Assembly: GCF_008641065.1 (NCBI RefSeq)
Contig: NZ_VTRS01000001.1
Coordinates: forward strand, 1 to 64,000
Length of the DNA stretch: 64,000 bases
Direction of reading: 5' to 3'
From: Rhabdaerophilum calidifontis
Lineage (GTDB): Bacteria; Pseudomonadota; Alphaproteobacteria; Rhizobiales; Beijerinckiaceae
Of the stretch, positions 1-8,220 are shown in pieces; the first letter of the stretch is position 1, and every line of letters starts with the position of its first letter. A model generated the notes under the pieces. The model was not told where the DNA came from, did not search any database, and was given only the letters and a program-made list of their open reading frames with translations. The translations under genes and the position numbers were made by a program.

Positions 1-90
1 CGCGTAGAGGATCTCCGGATGGCGGTGGATGTCGCGGCGCCAGGAGGTGACCTCCTCCTTCAGCGCCAGGATGCGCGGATCGATCTGCAT
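1..90 (-). CDS. M20-family amidohydrolase/peptidase, N-terminal fragment
   Basis: Only the first 30 codons lie in the window; the gene continues off the left edge. The ATG is at 90 reading leftwards and the frame is open to base 1. The peptide contains WRRDIHRHPEILY, the N-terminal signature of M20 metallo-amidohydrolases (hippurate hydrolase / N-acyl-amino-acid amidohydrolase type), where this stretch precedes the first metal-ligand region. The metal ligands themselves are outside the window, so substrate and activity cannot be judged. It is the downstream neighbour, on the same strand, of the O-antigen-ligase-like gene, with 83 bp between them. Confidence 0.72.
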   Translation of the reverse strand, partial: MQIDPRILALKEEVTSWRRDIHRHPEILYA

Positions 91-173
91 GGGGAACCCG
101 GGTTGACAGGAAAAGCAGGCAGCAAGCTAGCGCCAATCGCGGGCCCATGCCAGCCCGAGCGCGCGAGAACCGC

Positions 174-1460
174 TTAGCGCGCGGAAGCCCCGTCCGTCAC
201 CTCGCCCGGCGCCGCCGGCTGCGCCGTGCCGCGCAGGGCGGCGCGCGGCCGCACGGTGCGGTAGCGCCCGCGCTCGACCGAAAGCAGCACCACGGCGAAG
301 ACCATCATGCCGTTCATCCACCAGGTCTGGATCGCGCCGATGGCGATCACGGCATAGGTGAAGGCTGCGGCGAGCCCGGCCAGCGCGAGCGGCGCGACCT
401 CGAGCCCCGATCGCCCCGCCGCCTGCATCGCCGAGAAGACGAGGATCGCGAAACCGATCGCGCCGAGCAGGCCGAGATCGTACCAGGTATCGGTGAGGAG
501 CGAGATCGGAACCGTCACCGGCATCTGCCCCGCCTCCCGCGCCGCATGCGCGGCGTTGAACCCCCAACCGGTCATCAACCGCAGCGGCTCGGCTGCGGCA
601 TGGCCCCACCAGGCGCCGAACTGCGCGAGGCTGCCGTCGCTCGGCAAACCGAAGACATTGGCCAGGAGCCGCGCAGCGAGCGCGACAAACGGCGCGAGCA
701 GGATGATCGCCGCGGCCAGGGTTCCGAGCCCCGTGCCGACGCGTTCCGGCGACGACCAGGCGAGCGCAAAAACGATCATCCCCACGACCATCGGTGCGAT
801 CGCGTTGGTGGTCGGCCCGAACAGGGCCACGCCCGCAACCAGAATGATCAGGATCGCCGCCAGCAGGCGCCGGTCCTTGATCATCAGCCAGGCCGCCGCC
901 GCCCAGCCGAGGCAGGTCAGCATGATCGCGGTGCGCCCCGGCGTGCCGGAGGGAAAGCGTAACAGCGCAAGGCCCAGCGCCTGGGCGACGACCGAGGCGA
1001 GGATCAGCAAGGCCCCCAGCGCGACACCGATCGTGATCAGGTGCAGGTTGGTGGCGCGCATGCGCGCCGGAAGGGCGTGGATCGCCAGCAGCCCGAGCAC
1101 GACGACCCCCACGGTCTTGAAGATCTTGTCCGCCGCCGCGCCGGGCTGACCCGTCCAGCCGAGGGACAGGAAGGCCCAGAGGACGAGGCCCAGCCCGGTC
1201 AGGCCCGGAACACTCCAGAGCGAGCGGGCGAGATCGCGCAGCACGCGGAAGGGGTCGCCGCGCAGCACCGCCGAGAGGATGATCAGGATCGCCCCGATCG
1301 GTACGAGCACCACGATCACCCAGCGCGACATCAGGATCGCGCTCGGCAGCACGATGGCAAAGATCGCGAAACCGAGCCGCAGCAGCATGGCCGCCGCCGC
1401 GACGGCCGGGTCGCGCTCGGAGTTGTTGGTCAGGGATCGGTCGCCGGTCTGGATGCGCAT
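174..1460 (-). CDS. O-antigen-ligase-like polytopic membrane protein
   Basis: A 428-aa, strongly hydrophobic protein with about ten to twelve predicted membrane segments. A longer periplasm-type loop near the middle of the second half (around the segment GAWWGHAAAEP) resembles the large loop of WaaL/Wzy-type O-antigen ligases and polymerases. The ATG at 1460 (MRIQTGDRS) is chosen because the open frame upstream of it is arginine-rich and out of character. The family transfers or polymerises lipid-linked glycans at the periplasmic face, but there are no glycosyltransferase genes nearby, so the acceptor is unknown. It is divergent from the nitroreductase gene. Family assignment is by fold character, not by a catalytic motif. 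Confidence 0.6.
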   Translation of the reverse strand: MRIQTGDRSLTNNSERDPAVAAAAMLLRLGFAIFAIVLPSAILMSRWVIVVLVPIGAILIILSAVLRGDPFRVLRDLARSLWSVPGLTGLGLVLWAFLSLGWTGQPGAAADKIFKTVGVVVLGLLAIHALPARMRATNLHLITIGVALGALLILASVVAQALGLALLRFPSGTPGRTAIMLTCLGWAAAAWLMIKDRRLLAAILIILVAGVALFGPTTNAIAPMVVGMIVFALAWSSPERVGTGLGTLAAAIILLAPFVALAARLLANVFGLPSDGSLAQFGAWWGHAAAEPLRLMTGWGFNAAHAAREAGQMPVTVPISLLTDTWYDLGLLGAIGFAILVFSAMQAAGRSGLEVAPLALAGLAAAFTYAVIAIGAIQTWWMNGMMVFAVVLLSVERGRYRTVRPRAALRGTAQPAAPGEVTDGASAR

Positions 1461-1640
1461 GCTCGGACAAATCCTGGTTGCAGGCGACGTTACGCGAGAA
1501 TCGTCCGCCGGGGCTGTATGCGCGTCGCAACACTTGTGACAATTCCGGCACGCGTGTCCGCTTCGCCCTGCTTGCCGCGCGTGGTCCGGGGCGCTACTTG
1601 CGCGGAAGAGCCACGGCAAAGCGAAAGACAGGGCACGAAG

Positions 1641-2228
1641 ATGGCCGAAACTCCGACGAATCCGGTGCAGGAGGCGCTGCTTGCGCGGCGCTCCGGCAAT
1701 GCACGCGCGCTCGCCGGACCCGGCCCGGACGCCGCGGTGCGGGCGGCGATCGTGCTCGCGGCCGCCCGCGCGCCGGATCACGGGCGGCTCGTGCCGTTCC
1801 GGTTCCTGGAGATCGCCGACGATGGCCGGGAGAGGCTGGCCGATCTGCTCGCCGCCGCCGCGCTCGAACTGGAGCCGCATCTTGCGGCGGCCGAGATCGA
1901 GCGGGCGCGCGAGAAGGCGCATCAGGGTCCGACGATCCTGGCGCTCGTCGCCCGGATCGACGCGGACCATCCCAAGATCACCGCCAGCGATCAATGGCTT
2001 GCCGTGGGCTGCGCGCTCGAGAACATGCTGCTCTCGGCCCAGGGTTTCGGCTTCGCTGCCGCGATCCGCTCGGGGCGCTTCCTCGACACGCGGGCGATGC
2101 GGGAGGGATTCGCACTCGCCCGTCACGAACATCTCGCCGCGCTCGTCGCGCTCGGGACACCGACGGATTGGCCGCCGCAGCGGCCCAAGCCGACGCTGAC
2201 GGAGGTGTTCTCCCGCTGGCCGGGCTGA
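1641..2228 (+). CDS. Nitroreductase family FMN oxidoreductase (YdjA-like)
   Basis: A 195-aa protein starting MAETPTNPVQEALLARRS. The N-terminal ARRS element and the following LAAARAPDHGRLVPFRF segment match the FMN-binding region of small nitroreductases of the YdjA type, where Arg and Ser/His side chains contact FMN phosphate and ring. The GFAAAIRSG stretch is the family's second FMN-contact region. Such enzymes are cytoplasmic NAD(P)H-dependent flavoproteins of broad, usually unknown, physiological substrate. The gene stands alone between the divergent membrane-protein gene and hemN. The ATG at 1641 gives the usual family length; the ORF upstream of it has no ribosome site or homologous look. 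Confidence 0.82.
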   Translation: MAETPTNPVQEALLARRSGNARALAGPGPDAAVRAAIVLAAARAPDHGRLVPFRFLEIADDGRERLADLLAAAALELEPHLAAAEIERAREKAHQGPTILALVARIDADHPKITASDQWLAVGCALENMLLSAQGFGFAAAIRSGRFLDTRAMREGFALARHEHLAALVALGTPTDWPPQRPKPTLTEVFSRWPG

Positions 2229-2329
2229 ATCCGTCTTTGACTTCGGACAAGGACAAGGCCGGCATGCCGCGCTAGGAAACCACGCTTCCACAAACCGCGC
2301 CGGACGCGGTGCTTGAGGCGGGGGGCGGC

Positions 2330-3691
2330 ATGACCCTGAGATTCAACCCCGACGAGATCGCGCGCCTCGCGACGCAGGTGCCGCGCTATACGAGCTACCC
2401 GACCGCGCCGCATTTCTCGGCCGAGATCGGCAACCTTACCTATCGCGAATGGCTGCGGGCCATGCCTTCGGGCACGCGGCTCTCGCTCTATCTCCACATT
2501 CCCTTCTGCGACACGCTGTGCTGGTTCTGCGGCTGCCATACCCGCATGATCCGGCGCTACACGCCCGTCTCGGGCTATCTCGACCGGCTGATCCAGGAGA
2601 TCCAGACAATCGGCGCGTTGCTGCCCGACGGCGTGCGCGTGACGCATATCCATTGGGGCGGCGGCTCGCCGACCCTGCTCGCGCCGCGCGATATCGTGCG
2701 TCTCAATGCGGCGCTGCTCGGCGCGTTCCAGGTCGATCGCGCCTGCGATTTCGCTGTCGAGATCGACCCGCGCGGCATGGACGACGCGCGCCTCGACGCG
2801 CTCGCAGAGGCGGGGCTGACGCGCGCGAGCATCGGCGTGCAGGATTTCGACCCCAAGGTCCAGGCGGCGATCAACCGCTTCCAGAGCTTCGAGGAAACGC
2901 GGGCCGTGGTCGAGGCGCTGCGGCTGCGCGGCGTCGGGTCGCTCAACATCGACCTGCTCTACGGCCTGCCGCACCAGGAGACAGCCAAGATGCTGGCCTC
3001 GCTCGACGCCGTACTGACGATGCGCCCGGACCGGATCGCGCTGTTCGGCTACGCGCATGTGCCCTGGATGAAGAAGCACCAGGAGCTGATCCCCGCCGAG
3101 GCGCTGCCCGGCATGGCCGAGCGGGCGGAGAGCGCGGAGCGCGCCGCCGAGCGGCTGGTGATCGCGGGCTATCACCGCATCGGCATCGACCATTTCGCGC
3201 TGCCGCGCGATCCGCTCGCCGTCGCGGCCGAGACCGGCACGCTGCGGCGCAACTTTCAGGGCTATACGACCGACGATTCCGACAGCCTGATCGGGCTCGG
3301 CGCCTCGGCAATCGGCCAATTGCCGCAGGGCTTCATCCAGAACATTCCCGGCGGGCAGGCCTATGAGCGCAGCATCGGGTCGCATGGCCTTGCGGTGGCA
3401 CGCGGATTCGCCATCGGCCCGGAGGATCGCCTGCGCCGCGACGCGATCGAGAGCCTGATGTGCCGGCTATCGCTCGATCTCGCGGCATTGCGCGCCCGGC
3501 ACGGCGAACTCGCGGCGCGGCTCGAACCGGAAATCGAGGCCCTGTTCGCGAGCGAGGACGCCGCCTTTGTCGAGCGCATGCCATCCGGCTTCCGCGTCAA
3601 CGAGGCGGGCCGGCCGTTCCTGCGGCTGATCGCCGCGCGGTTCGACGCCTACCTGCCACGCGGCAGCGCCCGCCATTCCACCGCCCTGTGA
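2330..3691 (+). CDS. hemN: Oxygen-independent coproporphyrinogen III oxidase HemN
   Basis: A radical-SAM enzyme of 453 aa converting coproporphyrinogen III to protoporphyrinogen IX in heme synthesis without O2. The N-terminus reads VPRYTSYPTAPHF, the HemN hallmark, and the iron-sulphur motif CDTLCWFC (Cys60, Cys64, Cys67) follows, with the SAM-binding HWGGGSPT downstream. The length matches true HemN (about 455 aa) rather than the shorter HemW. The start at 2330 follows a purine-rich GAGGCGGGGGG ribosome site; a GTG 21 bases upstream would include that site in the coding region. In alphaproteobacteria hemN is usually induced at low oxygen (FnrL/FixK), but I did not find a convincing FNR box in the 100 bases upstream. 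Confidence 0.96.
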   Translation: MTLRFNPDEIARLATQVPRYTSYPTAPHFSAEIGNLTYREWLRAMPSGTRLSLYLHIPFCDTLCWFCGCHTRMIRRYTPVSGYLDRLIQEIQTIGALLPDGVRVTHIHWGGGSPTLLAPRDIVRLNAALLGAFQVDRACDFAVEIDPRGMDDARLDALAEAGLTRASIGVQDFDPKVQAAINRFQSFEETRAVVEALRLRGVGSLNIDLLYGLPHQETAKMLASLDAVLTMRPDRIALFGYAHVPWMKKHQELIPAEALPGMAERAESAERAAERLVIAGYHRIGIDHFALPRDPLAVAAETGTLRRNFQGYTTDDSDSLIGLGASAIGQLPQGFIQNIPGGQAYERSIGSHGLAVARGFAIGPEDRLRRDAIESLMCRLSLDLAALRARHGELAARLEPEIEALFASEDAAFVERMPSGFRVNEAGRPFLRLIAARFDAYLPRGSARHSTAL

Positions 3692-3712
3692 CCGGGGGCC
3701 GGGCTGCCGGCG

Positions 3713-4606
3713 TCAGGGCGCGTTCGCCGCGCCGGAATCGCGGAGCATCGCGATGATGCCGGAGAAATCGGTGTCGGCCGCGTGCTCGGCGAAACGAGCA
3801 TAGAGTTCGGTCGCGGTGGCACCGAGCGGGGTCGCGGCGCCGGCCGCGCCCGCCGCCTCCTGGCTGAGGCGCAGGTCCTTGAGCATCAGGGCCGCGGCAA
3901 AACCGGGGCGGTAGGCGTTGTTGGCGGGGCTCGCCGGCACCGGGCCCGGCACCGGGCAATAGCTCGTCAGACTCCAGCACTGGCCCGAGGAGGTGGAGGC
4001 GACATCAAACAGGGCCTGATGCGAGAGACCGAGCTTCTCGGCGAGGACGAAAGCCTCGCAGACCGCGATCATCGAGATGCCGAGGATCATGTTGTTGCAG
4101 ATCTTCGCCGCCTGCCCGGCGCCGGCGGCGCCGCAATGCACGATCCGCTTGCCCATGGCCGCCAGCACCGGCTGCCCCGCCGCGAAGGCGGCTTCCGTGC
4201 CGCCGACCATGAAGGTCAGGGTCGCGGCCTTCGCGCCGCCGACCCCGCCCGAGACCGGCGCATCGAGCGCCGAGAGCCCTGCTGCGGCGGCAAGCGCATG
4301 GACCGCACGGGCATTCTCGACATCGATCGTCGAGCAATCGATCAACAGCGATCCCGGCGCCAGGACGGGGATGATCTCGGACCAGACGGCCCGCACATGC
4401 CGGCCGGCCGGCAGCATGGTGATGACGATCTCCGCGCCTTCGACAGCCGCCCGCGCATTCTCCGCGATCACGACGCCCGAGGCGGCGGCAGCGGCGCAGG
4501 ATTCCGACGCGAGGTCGAACCCGACCACCGCGTGCCCGGCCCCGGCCAGATTTCCGGCCATCGGCCCACCCATATTGCCGAGCCCAATGAAAGCGATGCG
4601 CGTCAT
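3713..4606 (-). CDS. mmsB: 3-hydroxyisobutyrate dehydrogenase
   Basis: NAD-dependent oxidation of 3-hydroxyisobutyrate to methylmalonate semialdehyde in valine catabolism. The 297-aa protein has the Rossmann motif GLGNMG (residues 8-13), the substrate-binding DAPVSGGVGGA segment (about 115-125) and the catalytic Lys168 in GQAAKICNN, all typical of the beta-hydroxyacid dehydrogenase family. Its ATG overlaps the stop of the upstream 200-aa gene by ATGA (4603-4606), so the two are translationally coupled. An isobutyryl-CoA-type dehydrogenase two genes upstream makes valine the likely pathway. The close paralogues tartronate-semialdehyde or threonate dehydrogenase are less likely because of that neighbour. 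Confidence 0.9.
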   Translation of the reverse strand: MTRIAFIGLGNMGGPMAGNLAGAGHAVVGFDLASESCAAAAASGVVIAENARAAVEGAEIVITMLPAGRHVRAVWSEIIPVLAPGSLLIDCSTIDVENARAVHALAAAAGLSALDAPVSGGVGGAKAATLTFMVGGTEAAFAAGQPVLAAMGKRIVHCGAAGAGQAAKICNNMILGISMIAVCEAFVLAEKLGLSHQALFDVASTSSGQCWSLTSYCPVPGPVPASPANNAYRPGFAAALMLKDLRLSQEAAGAAGAATPLGATATELYARFAEHAADTDFSGIIAMLRDSGAANAP

Positions 4607-5205
4607 GCCGCCTGTCCCTTCGTATGGTTGAGAAAATCGACCCAGTGCCGGCGCAGCTTCTCTGCGAGGCCGGAAGGATCGTCGAGGGTTTCGGAGCCCG
4701 CCACGAGCGCGGCGGCAAGGCCGGGCGGCGGATCGAGCTGGTCGAAGCGCACCACATGAACAATGACAACGGGCGCCCCGCGCATGCGGATCGTCAGGCC
4801 GCGCCCGGCTTCCGGGGGCAGCGGGACGGCCTCAAGCACCGGGTGATCCTGCGCGGGATATCCCCAGCGCGTCAGCCAACCGGAATCCGCATAGGCGGCC
4901 GGATCCTCCGCCACGAGGATGAAGGTCACCACCGAGCGCTGGTCCGCCCTGCGCGCGGCAAAAGGCCCGGCGAGGATCAACCCGCGCAGACCCGGCTCGG
5001 CGAGCGCGAAGCGCCGCGTCTCCTCGACGAGCGTGCCGATCGCGGCCCGCCCCATCCCCTCGATCACGGCCGGCTTCTCACGCGCGAACATGCCGCGCAG
5101 GCCCGGCGCGCCGCGTTTCGGCGCCACGAGGAAGCGCAGCGCGAACCAGATGACGGCGATGGCGCCCACGAGCGCGACAGGGTTGTCGAACAGCCAGGCC
5201 GGCAT
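4603..5205 (-). CDS. Conserved hypothetical membrane-anchored protein in the valine operon
   Basis: A 200-aa protein I do not recognise. Residues about 10-26 (LVGAIAVIWFALRFLVA) form one membrane segment at the N-terminus; the rest is soluble, with a mixed alpha/beta look (LRGLILAGPF, SVVTFILVAEDP, VVIVHVVRFDQLDPPP). It sits between the acyl-CoA dehydrogenase and the 3-hydroxyisobutyrate dehydrogenase: 3 bases separate it from the former and a 4-base ATGA overlap joins it to the latter, so it is certainly part of the same transcript. A role tied to branched-chain acyl-CoA metabolism is inference from context only. No catalytic motif was seen. Confidence 0.8.
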   Translation of the reverse strand: MPAWLFDNPVALVGAIAVIWFALRFLVAPKRGAPGLRGMFAREKPAVIEGMGRAAIGTLVEETRRFALAEPGLRGLILAGPFAARRADQRSVVTFILVAEDPAAYADSGWLTRWGYPAQDHPVLEAVPLPPEAGRGLTIRMRGAPVVIVHVVRFDQLDPPPGLAAALVAGSETLDDPSGLAEKLRRHWVDFLNHTKGQAA

Positions 5206-5208
5206 GGC

Positions 5209-6384
5209 TCACCCGCGCTCGACGAGCGACCGCGCGACGATCAGCCGCATGATCTCGTTGGTGCCCTCGAGAATCTCGTGCACGCGCAGGTCACGCACGA
5301 TCTTCTCGATCCCGTATTCGGCGAGATAGCCGTAGCCGCCGAGGAGCTGGAGCGCGGCATTGGCGACGCGCGATGCGGTCTCCGTGACGAAGCGCTTGGC
5401 GGCGGCGCAGCGGATGGTGGCGTCGGGTTCGCGGCGGTCGAGCGCCGCGGCGGCGGCGTAAAGCATCACCCGCGCGGCCTCGAGATCGATCGCCATGTCG
5501 GCGAGCCGGAATTGCAGCGCCTGGAAATCCTGGAGCCTGCGCCCGAACGCCTCGCGCTCCGCCATGTAGGCGCGCGCGCGCGCAAGCGCCGCCTGCGCGC
5601 CGCCGAGCGAGCAAGCGGCGATGTTGAGCCGTCCGCCGTCGAGCCCGGCCATGGCGATCGCGAATCCCTCGCCCTCGGCGCCGATCCGGTTGGCAACCGG
5701 GACGCGGCACCCTTCCAGGATGACCTGCCGCGTCGGCTGGGCGTTCCAGCCCATCTTCCGCTCGTTGGCGCCAAAGGAGAGACCGGTCGTGCCTTTCTCG
5801 ACCAGCAGGCAGGAGATGCCCCTGGCACCGGGCTCGCCGGTCCGCGCCATCACGGCGTAGATCTCGGCGGCGCCGGCGCCGGAAATGAACTGCTTCACGC
5901 CATCGACGATGTAATGCTCGCCCTCGCGGCGGGCGCGGGTCTTGAGCGCGGCGGCATCCGAGCCGGCGCCGGGCTCGGTGAGGCAATAGGAGGCAAGATG
6001 CGCCATATTCGCGAGTGCCGGCAGGAAGCGCCGGTGCTGCTCGGGCGTGCCGAACCGGTCGATCATGCCGAGCACCATGTTGTGGATCGACAGATAGGCC
6101 GCGATCGAGGGGCAGCCCTCCGCCAGGGCCTCGAAGATCAGCGCCGATTGCAGCCGGCTGAGGCCTGTGCCGCCGTTCTCCTCGCGGACATAGAGCGCGC
6201 CCATGCCGAGCGCGGCAGCGGCGCGCAGCGTCTCGACGGGAAAATGCTTCGTCTCGTCCCATTCCACCGCGCGGGGGGCGAGTTCCTCGCGGCCGAAGGC
6301 GCGCGCCATGTCGCGAAGCGCGAGATCGTCCTCACCGAGCGCGAAGGCGGGGTGCGGGTCCGACGACCCGCTGCGATCAAGCAT
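5209..6384 (-). CDS. Acyl-CoA dehydrogenase, isobutyryl-CoA dehydrogenase type
   Basis: A 391-aa flavoprotein oxidising short branched acyl-CoAs to enoyl-CoA with electron transfer flavoprotein as acceptor. The FAD/substrate signature CLTEPGAGSDAA is present at about residue 135, and the catalytic base is Glu373 in HEILEGTNEIMR, at the position used by isobutyryl-CoA and short-chain enzymes. The LLGGYGYLAEYGIEKIVRD segment is typical of the family. The neighbouring 3-hydroxyisobutyrate dehydrogenase two genes downstream points to isobutyryl-CoA (the valine branch) as substrate. A hydratase and a 3-hydroxyisobutyryl-CoA hydrolase are not in this window. The ATG at 6384 is preceded by a good GGAGGAA ribosome site. 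Confidence 0.92.
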   Translation of the reverse strand: MLDRSGSSDPHPAFALGEDDLALRDMARAFGREELAPRAVEWDETKHFPVETLRAAAALGMGALYVREENGGTGLSRLQSALIFEALAEGCPSIAAYLSIHNMVLGMIDRFGTPEQHRRFLPALANMAHLASYCLTEPGAGSDAAALKTRARREGEHYIVDGVKQFISGAGAAEIYAVMARTGEPGARGISCLLVEKGTTGLSFGANERKMGWNAQPTRQVILEGCRVPVANRIGAEGEGFAIAMAGLDGGRLNIAACSLGGAQAALARARAYMAEREAFGRRLQDFQALQFRLADMAIDLEAARVMLYAAAAALDRREPDATIRCAAAKRFVTETASRVANAALQLLGGYGYLAEYGIEKIVRDLRVHEILEGTNEIMRLIVARSLVERG

Positions 6385-6398
6385 GGTGGTTCCTCCCG

Positions 6399-7322
6399 TC
6401 AGAGCACCACGATTCCCTGGTGCTTCGCCTTGTTCTCCGGCTCGACATGGATGGTGATTGAAGCGCCCTCGATCTCGGCGCGCAAGGCCGCCTCGATACG
6501 ATCGCAGATATCATGCGCGCAATCGACCCGCATCTCGCCCGGCACGACGAGATGGAACTCGATGAAGGTCAGCCGGCCGGCATGGCGGGTGCGCAGGTCA
6601 TGCGCCTCGATCGCGCCCTGCGCCTGCGCCGAGATCACCGCACGGATGCGGCCCAGTTCCTCCGGCGCGGCGGCTTCGTCCATCAGCCCGGAGAAGGAGC
6701 TCTGCATCAACCCCCAGCCCGACCAGAGGATGTTGAGCGCAACGAGGCAGGCCAACGCCGGATCGAGCCAGTCGAGCCCCGTGACGAGCACGAGGACCAG
6801 CGCCGCCAGCACCCCGGCGGAGGAGATCACATCGGCGAGCAGGTGCCGGCCGTCGGCGATGAGCGCCGGCGAGCGCAGCGCCCGGCCGCGACGGATCAGC
6901 ACCATGCTCCAGGCGCCGTTGATCAGCCCGGCGCCGATATTGAGCCCGATGCCGAGCGGATCGAGGACAACGGCGCGCGGCGCGAGGAAGGCCTGATAGG
7001 CCGCGTGCAGCACCGCCAGCGCCGCGAGCAGGATCAGCGCGCCTTCGAAGACGGCGGCGATATATTCGATCTTCTGGTGGCCGTAAGGGTGGTTGGCATC
7101 GGCCGGCTTGGCGCTCAGCCGCAAGGCGCCGAAGGCCACGAGCGCCGCGACGACATTGATGGTCGATTCGAGCGCGTCGGAATACAGCGCCACCGACCCC
7201 GTCAATCGCCAGGCGGCGAATTTCAACCCCAGAACCGCGAGGCCGATTGCGATCGAGCCCAGGGCGAGCCGTTCCGCCTGATTCGCCGCCCGCGCACCCT
7301 GCCCGTTCACATCCGTCTCCAC
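6399..7322 (-). CDS. Cation diffusion facilitator (CDF) metal exporter
   Basis: A 307-aa inner-membrane antiporter that exports divalent metals (Zn, Fe, Co or Mn) in exchange for protons. The conserved TM2 motif YSDALES and the TM5 motif DGRHLLADV supply the paired acidic/His metal sites. HPYGHQKIEYIAA is the family loop between TM2 and TM3. The C-terminal approx. 90 residues form the cytoplasmic ferredoxin-like metal-binding domain with several His (HAGRLTFIEFHLVV). Only 14 bases separate it from the downstream acyl-CoA dehydrogenase, so it is probably co-transcribed with the valine genes, although a functional link is not obvious. Metal specificity cannot be read from the sequence. Confidence 0.93.
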   Translation of the reverse strand: METDVNGQGARAANQAERLALGSIAIGLAVLGLKFAAWRLTGSVALYSDALESTINVVAALVAFGALRLSAKPADANHPYGHQKIEYIAAVFEGALILLAALAVLHAAYQAFLAPRAVVLDPLGIGLNIGAGLINGAWSMVLIRRGRALRSPALIADGRHLLADVISSAGVLAALVLVLVTGLDWLDPALACLVALNILWSGWGLMQSSFSGLMDEAAAPEELGRIRAVISAQAQGAIEAHDLRTRHAGRLTFIEFHLVVPGEMRVDCAHDICDRIEAALRAEIEGASITIHVEPENKAKHQGIVVL

Positions 7323-7402
7323 GATCGCCGCCCCGGCCGGGTTCAGGCCCCGCGGGAGCCATGCGCGAGACGCTCCGGCGGGTCAAGCCGGGCGAAAGAC
7401 GA

Positions 7403-7741
7403 TCACGCGCCGAGCAGCCGCCGGGCATTGCCGCGGACGCGGCGCAGGCCGGGCCGCAGCGCCGCCCGCGCAAACCGCATCGGCGCCCCGTTCGCGAGAC
7501 GCGCGACGCCATGGGAATCGCCGCGCAACAGCCGCAGCGTCATTTCGAGGTTGAGCCGGGTGAGTTCGGCCAGGGCCGCGGCCGACCCTTCCTGCGCGGC
7601 CGCGAATTTCTCGGCGACCATGCGGCTCGCTTCCGGCATCGTCCCGGATGCCGCGGGGCGGCCCTGCGCCAGGCGGAACGCCTCGGCGGCAAGGATCGGC
7701 AGGCGCGCCGCCACGACGAGGGGCACGAGGAGGAACGACAT
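7403..7741 (-). CDS. Small helical protein, possibly phasin-like
   Basis: A 112-aa protein I cannot name with certainty. A hydrophobic N-terminal stretch (FLLVPLVVAARLPILAA) precedes an amphipathic helical region (MVAEKFAAAQEGSAAALAELT) and a strongly basic end with RRVRGNARRLL. Helical proteins with MVAEK-type centres and an RVRANARRL-type tail are common in Hyphomicrobiales, and some are annotated as phasins or polyhydroxyalkanoate-associated; that is a resemblance, not proof. The start has a GGAG ribosome site 7 bases upstream. It is the first gene of the leftward run into the CDF exporter. A near-perfect dyad lies 20 bases upstream of its start, which suggests dedicated regulation. Confidence 0.6.
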   Translation of the reverse strand: MSFLLVPLVVAARLPILAAEAFRLAQGRPAASGTMPEASRMVAEKFAAAQEGSAAALAELTRLNLEMTLRLLRGDSHGVARLANGAPMRFARAALRPGLRRVRGNARRLLGA

Positions 7742-7760
7742 GGACGACTCCGGAGCTGGA

Positions 7761-7793
7761 TTGCTGGCAGCAGTTGCTTATCGCTGCCAACAA
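7761..7793. promoter_or_regulatory. 33-bp imperfect dyad upstream of the small helical gene
   Basis: Arms TTGCTGGCAGC (7761-7771) and GCTGCCAACAA (7783-7793) pair at 10 of 11 positions around an 11-base centre. The element sits in an AT-richer patch between divergent genes, 20 bases upstream of the leftward start at 7741 and about 107 bases upstream of usg. It could be an operator or a 5' leader hairpin; no canonical -10/-35 pair at standard spacing overlaps it. Confidence 0.45.
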
Positions 7794-7899
7794 ATTGAAT
7801 ATTCTATTCTTTTTGTCCGCAGCGCGGCGATTTGTCAACTTCGCGGAAACAATTCAGGCGGCGAAATGTCGTGATCATCATCCCTTTCCGGAGGTGCCC

Positions 7900-8169
7900 G
7901 TGACCGATCCGCATTTCCGCCGCCAGCTCGAAGGCTATGGGCTGACGACCGCCAACATCCTCTACCGGCTGCCGGATCATCCGGCACTGCTCCAGGAGTT
8001 CATCTGGCAGGATTACGATCTGTTTCCGGATTTTCCGGTCCTGACGCGCTTCATCGATTTCTGGAAGCGGGAGATCGAGGGCGCGCTGCACTCGGTGCGG
8101 GTCGCGCATAACCGGCTGATCACGCCGGCGGAGATGAAAGCGGTCGGCGCGGAATTCCGGCTGCATTAG
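7900..8169 (+). CDS. Usg family protein
   Basis: An 89-aa soluble protein of the Usg family, named from a gene upstream of trp genes in Caulobacter and confined to alphaproteobacteria. The GLTTANILYRLPDHP start, the LLQEFIWQDYDLFPDFPVL core and the FWKREIEGALHSVRVAH end are the family's conserved blocks. Function is not established. The GTG at 7900 is used because GGAGGT lies at 7890-7895 and the homologous region begins right after it; the open frame extends further upstream without homology. It stands alone, with a clear hairpin terminator 18 bases after the stop. Confidence 0.87.
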   Translation: MTDPHFRRQLEGYGLTTANILYRLPDHPALLQEFIWQDYDLFPDFPVLTRFIDFWKREIEGALHSVRVAHNRLITPAEMKAVGAEFRLH

Positions 8170-8186
8170 CCGCCGGGCTGCGGCAC

Positions 8187-8215
8187 GGCCGGCGCAGGCA
8201 CACGCTGCGCCGGCC
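8187..8215 (+). terminator. Hairpin terminator after usg
   Basis: A perfect 11-bp inverted repeat, GGCCGGCGCAG (8187-8197) and CTGCGCCGGCC (8205-8215), with a 7-base loop, followed on the plus strand by CGGTTT. It lies between the convergent usg and DUF4170 genes and could serve both directions. The U-tract is short. Confidence 0.7.
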
Positions 8216-8220
8216 CGGTT

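Noticed and set aside
4624-6996. 790-aa open frame on the plus strand
   Set aside because: It lies antisense to the valine genes and the CDF exporter, all of which have conserved catalytic motifs. Long antisense frames are expected at this GC content.
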